From Pelagibacteraceae bacterium TMED124 (GTDB taxonomy: Bacteria; Pseudomonadota; Alphaproteobacteria; Pelagibacterales; Pelagibacteraceae), in assembly GCA_002171275.2 (NCBI GenBank), contig NHFZ02000013.1, positions 1 to 36,342 of the forward strand: DNA of 36,342 nt, read 5' to 3'. The notes beneath the pieces were generated by a model, which saw only the letters and a program-made list of their open reading frames with translations, searched no databases and had not been told where the DNA came from. This document shows positions 1 through 7,158 of the stretch, piece by piece (position 1 is the stretch's first letter; every line of letters starts with the position of its first letter). The position numbers and the translations under genes were made by a program.

Positions 1-1
1 A

Positions 2-148
2 AATAAAAATGAAGAACTAGGAAATAAAAATGAAGAACTAGGAAATAAAAATGAAGAACTAGGAAATAAAAATGAAGAACTAAAAAATAAAAATGAAGAA
101 CTAGGAAATAAAAATGAAGAACTAAAAAATAAAAATGAGGAATTAAAT
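2..148 (+). repeat. Seven tandem 21-bp repeats coding coiled-coil heptads
   Basis: Units at 2-22, 23-43, 44-64, 65-85, 86-106, 107-127 and 128-148 read AATAAAAATGAAGAACTA plus one variable codon (GGA, AAA or AAT). The first six are almost identical; the seventh has GAG and TTA substitutions. The unit is seven codons, so gain or loss of copies keeps the frame and only changes coiled-coil length. The array may continue left of the window. Confidence 0.95.
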
Positions 149-262
149 AAAGAGAGTGATGAACTTAAAAAAATTTTATTTTCTATTCAAGAATCTAGAA
201 TTTGGAGATATTCCTATCAATTTAGGAGAGTAATGGATAAATTACGGAATTCAAAAAATTAA
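2..262 (+). CDS. C-terminal end of a coiled-coil protein (5' partial)
   Basis: The reading frame is open from the window edge and ends at TAA 260-262, so only the last 86 residues are seen. The first 49 residues are seven near-identical heptads of the form NKNEEL(G/K/N), each encoded by a 21-bp unit (2-148), followed by a degenerate heptad (KESDELK). Asn/Glu/Lys with one Leu per heptad predicts a parallel coiled coil. The tail, SRIWRYSYQFRRVMDKLR, resembles the S-x-x-W-R-x-(T/S)-x-x-x-R ending that often follows coiled coils at the end of glycosyltransferases or methyltransferases in polysaccharide clusters. That suggests the missing N-terminus carries such a domain, but this is inference. 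The catalytic part is outside the window, so no function is assigned. Confidence 0.75.
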   Translation, partial: NKNEELGNKNEELGNKNEELGNKNEELKNKNEELGNKNEELKNKNEELNKESDELKKILFSIQESRIWRYSYQFRRVMDKLRNSKN

Positions 263-307
263 GAAGGAATTTATTGAAAAAAAAAATTATATTTCAGTTA
301 TTGTTAT

Positions 308-331
308 CCCTGCGACCAACCCTGCGACCAA
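308..331. repeat. 12-bp direct repeat beside the tRNA remnant
   Basis: CCCTGCGACCAA occurs twice back to back (308-319 and 320-331). It is GC-richer than its surroundings and lies 23 bp upstream of the degenerate tRNA. It may be a scar or recombinase-arm sequence of a past integration, but there is no independent support for that. Confidence 0.6.
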
Positions 332-354
332 ATTAGAAAAAACACCTGCAAAAC

Positions 355-423
355 CTAGTTATAGCTTAGTTGGTGATCTGCATGGCATGCAGGGGGTCAG
401 CGGTTCGAGTCCGCTTGGCTCCA
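355..423 (+). pseudogene. Degenerate tRNA-Ala(GGC) with intact 3' half
   Basis: From 376 to 423 the sequence is a clean tRNA 3' half. The anticodon stem TCTGC/GCAGG encloses ATGGCAT (anticodon GGC), then comes a T-arm AGCGGTTCGAGTCCGCT, then TGGCTCC and discriminator A. The 5' half is decayed. The acceptor strand reads CTAGTTA where GGAGCCA is needed to pair, and the D-arm keeps GCTTAGTTGG but has lost its 3' strand. It cannot fold as a normal tRNA. A kept 3' half is the usual footprint of an element integrating into a tRNA gene, or of duplication of a tRNA end at an island border. Confidence 0.8.
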
Positions 424-546
424 TTATGATTTTTGCTAACTTTTATCAATTTAGTTTACGTTTTAAAGTTGATCTAAAAAAGAGTTAAATAGCTCCTTTT
501 TTTAATAACCAAATGTCTAATTAAAATCTTTTATCGGAATCGCAAT

Positions 547-2466
547 TTAATTTTTATTGCGTTTTAAACCGGGAAGTGTAGCGTAAAGTACATCAGGATA
601 TTCCCTTCTAGTTATGTGTGCAATATATTTCTCAAAGTTGGTTGCTTCAATAGAGGCATCCTGTGCAGCTAAACCAACAAATACATCCTCCAACTGGATA
701 CAATTCATCTCAAAAAATGACTGCATTGAGAGATACATAATCGCACATTCCTTTATTAAAAGAGGACCCAAAATATATCCAAACCCCCCGCTAGCATATT
801 TAATAGTCATTGGATACTGATAACCTCTATGATTTAATTCCTTATTAGAACATTTGCCAATATGCCATCCATGACACTGGTTACGATGTGTTGGGCTAAT
901 AATATGACCAAAATATTGAATTTTCTTATTATTTATTTTTCTAAGACAATATGAAAAAGTTTTGGGATCATCAAGTTCAATATCGTCATCAACTTTAGTA
1001 ACAGATTTAGGCTTTCCGCAAAGACTTAATATTAGATAAGCATAAAAAACTTTGCTGCCAAGATGTTCGTAATCATCTATAACTGGCAATTTAAGAATCT
1101 TACCGTCAAATTCAAATCCAAGCGTCTCTGGATAATTTTCATTACTTCCTATAACAATCAAACTTTTGTAACCTTCTGCTTCAAATGAAATTGAAGATTT
1201 AAGAGAACGTTCAAGATATTTTTGACAAGATAAATATACCACTATATTTTTATCGGCGCAGTGGTTACGAAGCCGACGTACAGAATGGGAGTGTTTAATT
1301 CTTAATAAAACTGAGATCCAATCCAAAAGAGCCTGATTTGTTGGGAAAAGTGAAAAGATATCTCTAAGATTTGAAAATCGAGATAAAGGATCGTGTTTAG
1401 ATAAGCTCTCTACCAAATCAAAGAGAAGTTCTTTATGCTTTAGCGGACCTTGGATTAGGTATGGAAGATTATTTTTTGATAAACTGCGAGAAGAATTGCA
1501 ATGTAGATCTTTAACAGACACTAAACATTCTCTTATCCTCTGATTGACTGCTTGGATAGAGAAGTCCAACATAATTTTTGACTCTCTCTCAATTTGCTTC
1601 TGTTTCCAAAATCTCCTTAGCTTTACTAATTCAGACTTTAAAATAGATTCACGTAATAAATCGCCATTTGCTTTTGCACTTATACAATCATCTTTCGTAT
1701 ATTTTAATCTTTTCCAGAATTCAAGGAGTTCTTTTTTTTCTACTATTTTATAATGCTCGCGCCATGTGCATCCAATTGATAAATTCAAGTCTTTATTATT
1801 TGCATATGCGTATCCCCCTGAACGAATCTTGGCTTGGTAATTCTTAAAGGATCTATATGGAAAATGAAGAATGCGAGCATTGCCACACTTCACAATTTGA
1901 CCTTCAAATCCGCTAATAGTATGGTTACCCTGAGCAACTGTAATTTTCGTTGATGCACGATGTAAACATTTTTTTGGTAGAGGTCTTCCCATTGAATTTA
2001 AGCTCCTCTTCTCAAATAAAGTGCTTGAACAAGGATGCGCATCAAAACCTTCCCAGCAATTACCCTCAATCAATGCAGCATTGTACCTTTGTAATTCCAC
2101 TACAAAGATATCTTTCGAAAAACTTTTTAGATAATTCTTGACATCTAGACCAGGGAAAATCCAAAATTCATCTGCATCATTGTTGATAACCCAATCAGCT
2201 TCGTACTTGGAAGCCGCTGTTCGCGCCATCGATGTTACCCATAAAGATTGATTGTAATTATCCTCTTTCTGAGAAATAAGCTTGATGGGTATAAAATGGC
2301 CTAAATCATTAATTATTTGTACAGTTTTATCGCTAGAGAGGTTATCCATGACAATAAACTGATCTACTCCTTGCTTAAAGTGAAAAAGTATATTTTCAGC
2401 GATTAGATCCTCCTCATTTCTTATGAGCAGGGTCATAATAATTCTGATTTGGGAAAGATTATCCAA
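547..2466 (-). CDS. Two-domain glycosyltransferase: GT2_4/GT92-like plus GT31-like
   Basis: The N-terminal third matches the Glyco_tranf_2_4 (PF13704-like) pattern: MTLLIRNEEDLIAENILFH near the start, MDNLSSDKT at 40-48 and the metal-binding NNDADEFW at 95-102. The C-terminal part (about 405-639) resembles beta-1,3-galactosyltransferase-type GT31: KVDDDIELDD with DDD at 493-495, YASGGFGYILG at 557-567 and EDVFVG at 593-598. Both metal-binding acidic motifs are intact, so two successive sugar transfers by one protein are plausible. Substrates are unknown. The longest frame starts at TTG 2466. ATG 2436 (residue 11) is a possible start, but it would cut into the first beta-strand. Neither start has a Shine-Dalgarno motif. 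Transcribed toward the tRNA remnant, with no partner gene downstream. Confidence 0.85.
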   Translation of the reverse strand: MDNLSQIRIIMTLLIRNEEDLIAENILFHFKQGVDQFIVMDNLSSDKTVQIINDLGHFIPIKLISQKEDNYNQSLWVTSMARTAASKYEADWVINNDADEFWIFPGLDVKNYLKSFSKDIFVVELQRYNAALIEGNCWEGFDAHPCSSTLFEKRSLNSMGRPLPKKCLHRASTKITVAQGNHTISGFEGQIVKCGNARILHFPYRSFKNYQAKIRSGGYAYANNKDLNLSIGCTWREHYKIVEKKELLEFWKRLKYTKDDCISAKANGDLLRESILKSELVKLRRFWKQKQIERESKIMLDFSIQAVNQRIRECLVSVKDLHCNSSRSLSKNNLPYLIQGPLKHKELLFDLVESLSKHDPLSRFSNLRDIFSLFPTNQALLDWISVLLRIKHSHSVRRLRNHCADKNIVVYLSCQKYLERSLKSSISFEAEGYKSLIVIGSNENYPETLGFEFDGKILKLPVIDDYEHLGSKVFYAYLILSLCGKPKSVTKVDDDIELDDPKTFSYCLRKINNKKIQYFGHIISPTHRNQCHGWHIGKCSNKELNHRGYQYPMTIKYASGGFGYILGPLLIKECAIMYLSMQSFFEMNCIQLEDVFVGLAAQDASIEATNFEKYIAHITRREYPDVLYATLPGLKRNKN

Positions 2467-2512
2467 AAATAATTTTATTATCTATTGATATAGACTAAAA
2501 CAGAAAATATTT

Positions 2513-2800
2513 TTAATCAATTGACTGTTCAATTTTCAAATCTTTTTTTCTATCACTTCTTCCATAAAACTGCAGATCTGTTCTTGCATATATAAGAAAT
2601 TTCTGATAAGAAAAGAATTGGGTGGTTCCCAAAAAGAATTAAATTTATTTTTTAGAAAAATAAGTCATTGTCATAAACTCTCATTTGGTTTGGAGCAACA
2701 TGATAAAGAATGCTATGTCTAGTACTTGAAAATTTTTTAATTGGCTAACCCCGTGAGGATGCATTGGATACCAAATTATTATATCCTCTTAATTTATTAA
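2513..2800 (-). pseudogene. Frameshifted gene remnant of unknown family
   Basis: The 446-bp spacer between two minus-strand genes has no intact gene, but its minus strand reads as protein-like pieces in different frames. In order they are EDIIIWYPMHPHGVSQLKN, then HSILYHVAPNQMRVYDNDLF, then SYQKFLIYARTDLQFYGRSD, running to a TAA at 2513-2515. At least two frame changes are needed to join them. I do not recognise the family. AT-rich spacers give spurious open frames, so this is tentative. Bases 2801-2912 hold nothing recognisable. Confidence 0.35.
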
Positions 2801-2912
2801 GATACATGGAAATATAGCTGACTCCAATTCTAAGAATTTAGATTCAAATTAAAACTAATTTTTAAATTATTCATTTTGATAATTATTATTTATGAGATGA
2901 GTTGTTTCTTTA

Positions 2913-3590
2913 TTAGTTTAGAGGTTTCTTTGAGAGAATTGCCAAACCGCATGGATTAAGCCAAAATGGGTAATCAAAAAATATAGCGGTATATTCATCA
3001 TTTTCAGATATGAAATCATTCAAAGCTTGCCTCACTCCGCCTTTGTTTTCCTGGTCAATATTTCCAGAGCGAGGATTACCTACATCATCAATTAGTATTA
3101 ATCCGTTATTAGCTAGCAGTTTTGTACTTATTTCTAAATCTTTTACTGCATAAGAATAACTATGGTTTGCATCCAAAAAAATTAAATCTATTTCATTGCC
3201 AATTATTTTATTTAGATCTGGGTCAGTCGAGTATTTTTGTAAAGGTATAGAGTAGTCTTGAAGATCAGCTTCATTTATTACATTACTCAAAGCTTCAAAA
3301 TAATGATCTTGAGGCTCTAAATGATACGCTAGTCCATATTTATTAGATTTCAGAGCAGTACCAATAACTACACTCGCTGAACCTATATGAGAGCCAATTT
3401 CTAATACCCTTTTTGGTCTGGTTGATAATATTATGGAAAAAAGAAGATTTCTTGTCCCATCTGCGCTTTCCCCAGCAACTAATTCATGTTTTTTTAATTT
3501 TTCAAAAATTTCAAAACCTAGAGTTGAATCACCTAAGAAACATGTTTTTAAATCCCAACCTCTTTCTTCGTAATCGGAGGGCTTTATCAT
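2913..3590 (-). CDS. Class I SAM-dependent methyltransferase (Methyltransf_24-like)
   Basis: The 225-residue protein has a Rossmann-type methyltransferase core. Motif I is RVLEIGSHIGSAS at 61-73, an acidic residue follows strand 2 (HLEPQDH, 90-96), FLDANHSY at 138-145 matches motif IV, and LILIDDVGN at 164-172 follows. The LDAxHSY...DD pattern is typical of the O-methyltransferase/Methyltransf_24 group found in polysaccharide clusters, where members often methylate sugar hydroxyls. The actual acceptor is not shown by sequence. ATG 3588-3590 is the start; no ribosome-binding motif precedes it. It stands alone, separated from the next minus-strand gene by a spacer with a gene remnant. Confidence 0.8.
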   Translation of the reverse strand: MIKPSDYEERGWDLKTCFLGDSTLGFEIFEKLKKHELVAGESADGTRNLLFSIILSTRPKRVLEIGSHIGSASVVIGTALKSNKYGLAYHLEPQDHYFEALSNVINEADLQDYSIPLQKYSTDPDLNKIIGNEIDLIFLDANHSYSYAVKDLEISTKLLANNGLILIDDVGNPRSGNIDQENKGGVRQALNDFISENDEYTAIFFDYPFWLNPCGLAILSKKPLN

Positions 3591-3747
3591 ATAATTGTAT
3601 TTTTATAAACATTAACATATGTTTATTCATAACTAAAGAAATTTATAAGTTTAATTAGAAATCTATAAGATTTTAAGTAAATAAAAAATCAACATAAGTG
3701 ATATTATTAAAGTACAAATTAATTTTAATTAGTTCATTTATTAACTA

Positions 3748-4272
3748 ATGGAAAATGAATCTTTAGGTAAAAATGCAACTCCTTCTAAGAGAAGTGGGGA
3801 AACTCATGAAATTGTTAATGGAGAATTCGATATAAAAGAAGTTTTAAGAGAATACGCATCAATTATTAATAAACTGGAGAATGAACTGAAAAATAACAAA
3901 AGTATGTTAATTAATCATCTAGATGTTATGGAAAAACTTGAGAATAAGAATAGAGAGTTAAGTAAACAATCAAATGTTTTGAGACGGGTTTCGTCAATAG
4001 AAAATAAACCTAAAGAATTCTATACTATAGAAAATAAACCTAAAGAATTCTATACTATTTTTAAAATTGGTTTTATAAAAGTTTCTACTTCAAGTGAACA
4101 AGATATCTCTTATGAGAAATTAAAATCGAATGTTGAATCTAAAATTAGAAATATGTTTTCTGAAGAATTAATAATGAGTTTAAAGAAAAGAAAAAAAATT
4201 TATAAAATTTTTTATCTTCTCCTAAATCTTCGTTATCTAAGACCTAGTTTAAAATTATTTACATCATCCTAA
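3748..4272 (+). CDS. Hypothetical coiled-coil protein with an internal tandem duplication
   Basis: I do not recognise this 174-residue protein. Residues 26-80 (FDIKEVLREYASIINKLENE onward) are charged, Leu/Ile-spaced and predicted to form a coiled coil. A perfect 10-residue duplication follows (IENKPKEFYT twice, about residues 84-103), then a mixed segment and a basic, hydrophobic tail (KKRKKIYKIFYLLLNLRYLR) that might contact a membrane. No signal peptide or catalytic motif is visible. It is the only plus-strand gene between minus-strand genes and converges on the heptose operon with a 9-bp gap. It shares the coiled-coil style of the partial protein at the left edge, but homology is not demonstrated. 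It could be a truncated or fast-evolving accessory protein. Confidence 0.6.
   Translation: MENESLGKNATPSKRSGETHEIVNGEFDIKEVLREYASIINKLENELKNNKSMLINHLDVMEKLENKNRELSKQSNVLRRVSSIENKPKEFYTIENKPKEFYTIFKIGFIKVSTSSEQDISYEKLKSNVESKIRNMFSEELIMSLKKRKKIYKIFYLLLNLRYLRPSLKLFTSS
3997..4056 (+). repeat. Perfect 30-bp tandem duplication inside a coding region
   Basis: Bases 3997-4026 and 4027-4056 are identical. Each begins ATAGAAAATAAACC and ends TTCTATACT. The unit is ten codons, so the frame is preserved. Lack of any mismatch points to a recent slippage or duplication event. Confidence 0.95.
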
Positions 4273-4277
4273 TCTTT

Positions 4278-4308
4278 GATTTTATAAATTATTTACTTTT
4301 ATAAAATC
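4278..4308. terminator. AT-rich inverted repeat between convergent genes
   Basis: GATTTTATAAA (4278-4288) and TTTATAAAATC (4298-4308) are exact 11-bp inverted arms around a 9-base loop. The repeat lies where the coiled-coil gene and the heptose operon converge and overlaps the last codons of the latter. It could end transcription from both sides, but its low GC makes this a weak call. Confidence 0.35.
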
Positions 4309-5526
4309 TATTCCAACATTTTTAGCAGCGCTTTTATCGACATAAGAATCTCCTATCATAATTGACGAATTAATATCTATATTATTGTCATAAATTGCTT
4401 GAAAAAAAAGTCCTGGTGAGGGCTTCCTACAAAAACAATTTATTTTGAGTAATTTTTCTTCTTCTGGGAACCCAGACTCTTGGTGATGAGGACAAAAATA
4501 AGCTCTATCAATGAATAAATCTTTTTTTAAAGCAAGGTTAATTGTCTTCGACATACACGAATAAACATCGGCAAAAGTACACTTAGACATTGATATTTGT
4601 GGTTGATTTGAAATAATGATTACCGTTGAAAAATTTTTGGATAACTTAGCTATTTTTTCAACATTTTTTTCAATTAATTTTATTTCTTTTGAATCTAAGA
4701 TATATGAGTTACTTTTACAATAATTAAGAGTATTGTCTCTATCTATAAAAAGGCAACTTTGCTTATGTTTATATGATTTAGTTTGAACTAAGCCAGAAAG
4801 TATGTTTTTTTTAACTTGCATGAATCTTTCTGGAGTGCCCATATCTTTTATATATTCAGATGTTACGTATGCTCCTACTCCAGATCTCCCTAAATTAAAT
4901 AATTCAAAAACAGATTTAAACAAGTTATATTCTTTTAATAATAAATTTTTAGATATTTTAATTATTGATGTTTTACTTAGTATTGCTATACCTGCATTGC
5001 CCAAATGATGATTAAGATTTTCATTTTTTGAGTCTTTGAATTTATACTCTACAATCCCATTTGTATAATCAATTTGAGCAGTATCAGAATCATATGGATG
5101 GCTTGAAGTATGTAAAACTAAAGTTGTTAATCTTCCACTATAAAAATGAAAATTAATTAACCTTTCTAAATCAATAGAAAAAATCAAATCTCCATTTAGA
5201 AAGATAAAATAATCTTCTAACTTTTCTTTTATTAAATACAAACTTCCGCATTCTCCCATTATTTCTTTTTCAATAAAAAAATCAATTTCAATATGATATG
5301 TTTTTTCTAGAAATGGAATATTTTTTATGAATGCTTCAGATTGATTTCCAAGTAAGAGTAATATTTTTTTTAAACCTTGTGATGATAAATTTTCAATAGA
5401 TCTTTCTAATGTAGATTTACCTTCAATTGGAAAGAGTGCTTTAGGTATATTCTTAGTAATCGATTTTAATCTAGTACCTTTGCCGCCTAATGTAATAACT
5501 GCCTGATTAATAACTTTCTTAATCAT
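4282..5526 (-). CDS. hddC-gmhB: Bifunctional heptose-1-P guanylyltransferase / heptose bisphosphate phosphatase
   Basis: A fusion of two consecutive-pathway enzymes. Residues about 6-235 are a nucleotidyltransferase: LGGKGTRL at 13-20, PKALFPIEGK at 28-37 and a GDLIFS metal site further on. Residues 258-414 are a HAD-IIIA phosphatase of GmhB type: IDRDNTL with the expected nucleophile D262 and acid D264, CPHH at 345-348 plus CFC at 364-366 as the zinc-binding loop, and GDSYVD at 392-397. GmhB removes the 7-phosphate of heptose 1,7-bisphosphate, and HddC transfers GMP to heptose 1-phosphate. The usual DRDGT is DRDNT here. It follows hddA with a 3-bp gap. The guanylyl specificity is inferred from the HddA-type kinase alongside; ADP-heptose would need an HldE-type kinase, which is absent. 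Confidence 0.87.
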   Translation of the reverse strand: MIKKVINQAVITLGGKGTRLKSITKNIPKALFPIEGKSTLERSIENLSSQGLKKILLLLGNQSEAFIKNIPFLEKTYHIEIDFFIEKEIMGECGSLYLIKEKLEDYFIFLNGDLIFSIDLERLINFHFYSGRLTTLVLHTSSHPYDSDTAQIDYTNGIVEYKFKDSKNENLNHHLGNAGIAILSKTSIIKISKNLLLKEYNLFKSVFELFNLGRSGVGAYVTSEYIKDMGTPERFMQVKKNILSGLVQTKSYKHKQSCLFIDRDNTLNYCKSNSYILDSKEIKLIEKNVEKIAKLSKNFSTVIIISNQPQISMSKCTFADVYSCMSKTINLALKKDLFIDRAYFCPHHQESGFPEEEKLLKINCFCRKPSPGLFFQAIYDNNIDINSSIMIGDSYVDKSAAKNVGIDFIKVNNL

Positions 5527-5529
5527 TAA

Positions 5530-6504
5530 TTAAAAACTCTGTGATTTTAGACCCTGAATATCAACCTCAACTTTAAAAGCTTTGAGTTTTAAATCTTCAA
5601 TTCTTTTTATAAAATCATTTTGCTCCATTTTTGGCATAACTAAGAAATAACCACCTCCACCAGCACCTAATAATTTGCACCATTTCACCCCGATATCAGT
5701 AATAGATTTCTCAATATTATCAATTTCTTCATTAGTAGTAGATTTTAAAGAAGATTTTATTTCCCAAGATTGATTTATTGCATCAGTTAAATTCACATCT
5801 AAATTTTCAATAGTTAGATTTTTTATCGTTTCATGGCAAATATCACGTATTTCTCTTATTTGGCTAAATGAGGAAATATTTTTTTGTTGAGAAGATAGTA
5901 TATTCATTGAATTATGGACTTCAGTAGTGTCAATAAGAACTGTTTTATTTAAATAGTTAATTAGTGCATCTTCTAAAGTTTTATCTATACTAATAATTTC
6001 TGGACTAAGAGAATTTTTTTCAAATCGTAAAGCATTTATACCTCCTAAAGCGCAAAGATAATGATCTTGAGAACCAATAGGTAAATTCATATCATTTATT
6101 TCTAGATCAGCTGCCTCTGTTGCTATTTGATATTTATTTTGGATGGTTTCTTTAAATGAGTTAATGCTTGCTTGAAAAGCACATAGAAAGCTAGATGAAC
6201 CCCCTAAGCCTTTACCCGCTTTAACTTCTGAATAAGAGCAAATCTCTAGTTTCTGATCTAGTTTAGATTTAATTAAAGCACTTCTTATTAAGGGATGAGA
6301 TATTGTACTGGTGGAAATATATTCTTCTCTATTTGAGTAATTTATGATTCCTCTATCTGAAACTGTTTTATTTAAAATTACATAATTGAATTTTTTTAAT
6401 GAAGCACCTAAGCAGCATCCCCATCCTTCTTTTTGAAGAAACCAATTGATATCAGAACCTCCTCCAAGAATTGAAAATCTATGTGGACATTTAGAGATAT
6501 ACAC
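5530..6504 (-). CDS. hddA: D-glycero-alpha-D-manno-heptose 7-phosphate kinase (GHMP family)
   Basis: A 324-residue GHMP kinase with RFSILGGGSD at 10-18 (motif 1), the ATP-binding GKGLGGSSS at 98-106 (motif 2), QDHYLCALGG at 146-155 and GAGGGGYFLV at 280-289 (motif 3). Order and spacing match HddA, which phosphorylates the anomeric position of heptose 7-phosphate in the GDP-heptose branch. The start is GTG 6502-6504, overlapping the TAG of gmhA by one base (TAGTG), which indicates translational coupling. The neighbours gmhA and hddC-gmhB complete the pathway, so the assignment is stronger than for an isolated GHMP kinase. Related fucose or galactose kinases are the main alternative. Confidence 0.9.
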   Translation of the reverse strand: MYISKCPHRFSILGGGSDINWFLQKEGWGCCLGASLKKFNYVILNKTVSDRGIINYSNREEYISTSTISHPLIRSALIKSKLDQKLEICSYSEVKAGKGLGGSSSFLCAFQASINSFKETIQNKYQIATEAADLEINDMNLPIGSQDHYLCALGGINALRFEKNSLSPEIISIDKTLEDALINYLNKTVLIDTTEVHNSMNILSSQQKNISSFSQIREIRDICHETIKNLTIENLDVNLTDAINQSWEIKSSLKSTTNEEIDNIEKSITDIGVKWCKLLGAGGGGYFLVMPKMEQNDFIKRIEDLKLKAFKVEVDIQGLKSQSF

Positions 6505-7115
6505 TATACAACTTCTCCTGAAGAAACTCTCTTATTGTACTTAACCATAGATAAAACTGATTCCATATTTTCGGTTAATGCTTGTTTGACAAAGTGAAAA
6601 ATAACAAGCTGTGCATCTTCTGCCATTTCCATATCATCAACAGGAACATGTATATGATGAGTAGAAATTTTTTTTAAATATCCACCATTATAAGCAGTTA
6701 TGGATACTGTCTCAACTGATTTTTCTTTTGCTGCTAAAGCTGCTTTAACCAAATTTGATGAGTTTCCGCTCCCTGATAAAAATATAAGTAGATCTTCTTT
6801 ATTAATTCTTGAACTAACTAAGATTTCATAAGCTTCAGAGAAATCCAAATCATTTGAAACGGCTGAAAGGTAGCATCCATTATCAGCGGGACAGCTAATT
6901 CTTAACTTCTTATTGTATAAAGCAAATGTTTTTGTATAGTCTCCCACTATATGATGAGCATTGGCAGCACTTCCTCCATTTCCAATAACAATTATTTCGC
7001 CGTTACCGTCCATCTTTTTTAAAAAAAGATTTTTCAGTTTATCTATATCATTTGCATTTATACCATTTAAAGCATGATTTAAATGTTTAATATAATTTTT
7101 AAATTTTGGATTCAT
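6504..7115 (-). CDS. gmhA: Sedoheptulose 7-phosphate isomerase
   Basis: A 203-residue SIS-domain protein. It has IGNGGSAANAHHIVGDY at 44-60, LSGSGNSSN at 113-121 and EDAQLVIFH at 166-174, all typical of GmhA, which converts sedoheptulose 7-phosphate to D-glycero-D-manno-heptose 7-phosphate in the cytoplasm. Length and motif order match the family. It is the first gene of the three-gene heptose operon, starts at ATG 7113-7115 and diverges from the SDR gene across a 43-bp spacer. DiaA-type SIS proteins are close relatives, but the operon context argues for GmhA. Confidence 0.92.
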   Translation of the reverse strand: MNPKFKNYIKHLNHALNGINANDIDKLKNLFLKKMDGNGEIIVIGNGGSAANAHHIVGDYTKTFALYNKKLRISCPADNGCYLSAVSNDLDFSEAYEILVSSRINKEDLLIFLSGSGNSSNLVKAALAAKEKSVETVSITAYNGGYLKKISTHHIHVPVDDMEMAEDAQLVIFHFVKQALTENMESVLSMVKYNKRVSSGEVV

Positions 7116-7130
7116 ATTACAAGACTACCA

Positions 7131-7139
7131 TGATATACT
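7131..7139 (+). promoter_or_regulatory. Possible extended -10 promoter element
   Basis: TGATATACT fits TGnTATAnT and lies 19 bp before the SDR start codon, in the 43-bp spacer between divergent genes. No clear -35 box is visible. AT-rich DNA gives many such matches. Confidence 0.25.
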
Positions 7140-7158
7140 CTACACTAAAAAAGAATAA

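Noticed and set aside
2..148. Short regular repeats as a possible CRISPR array
   Set aside because: The units are contiguous with no spacers, are exactly seven codons long and lie in an open coding frame.
355..423. A functional tRNA-Ala gene
   Set aside because: The D-arm lacks its 3' strand, and the acceptor strand is mismatched at positions 1 and 2, with wobble pairs elsewhere.
1544..2141. Plus-strand open frames inside the two-domain glycosyltransferase
   Set aside because: They are antisense shadows with no motifs, and the minus-strand product is well supported.
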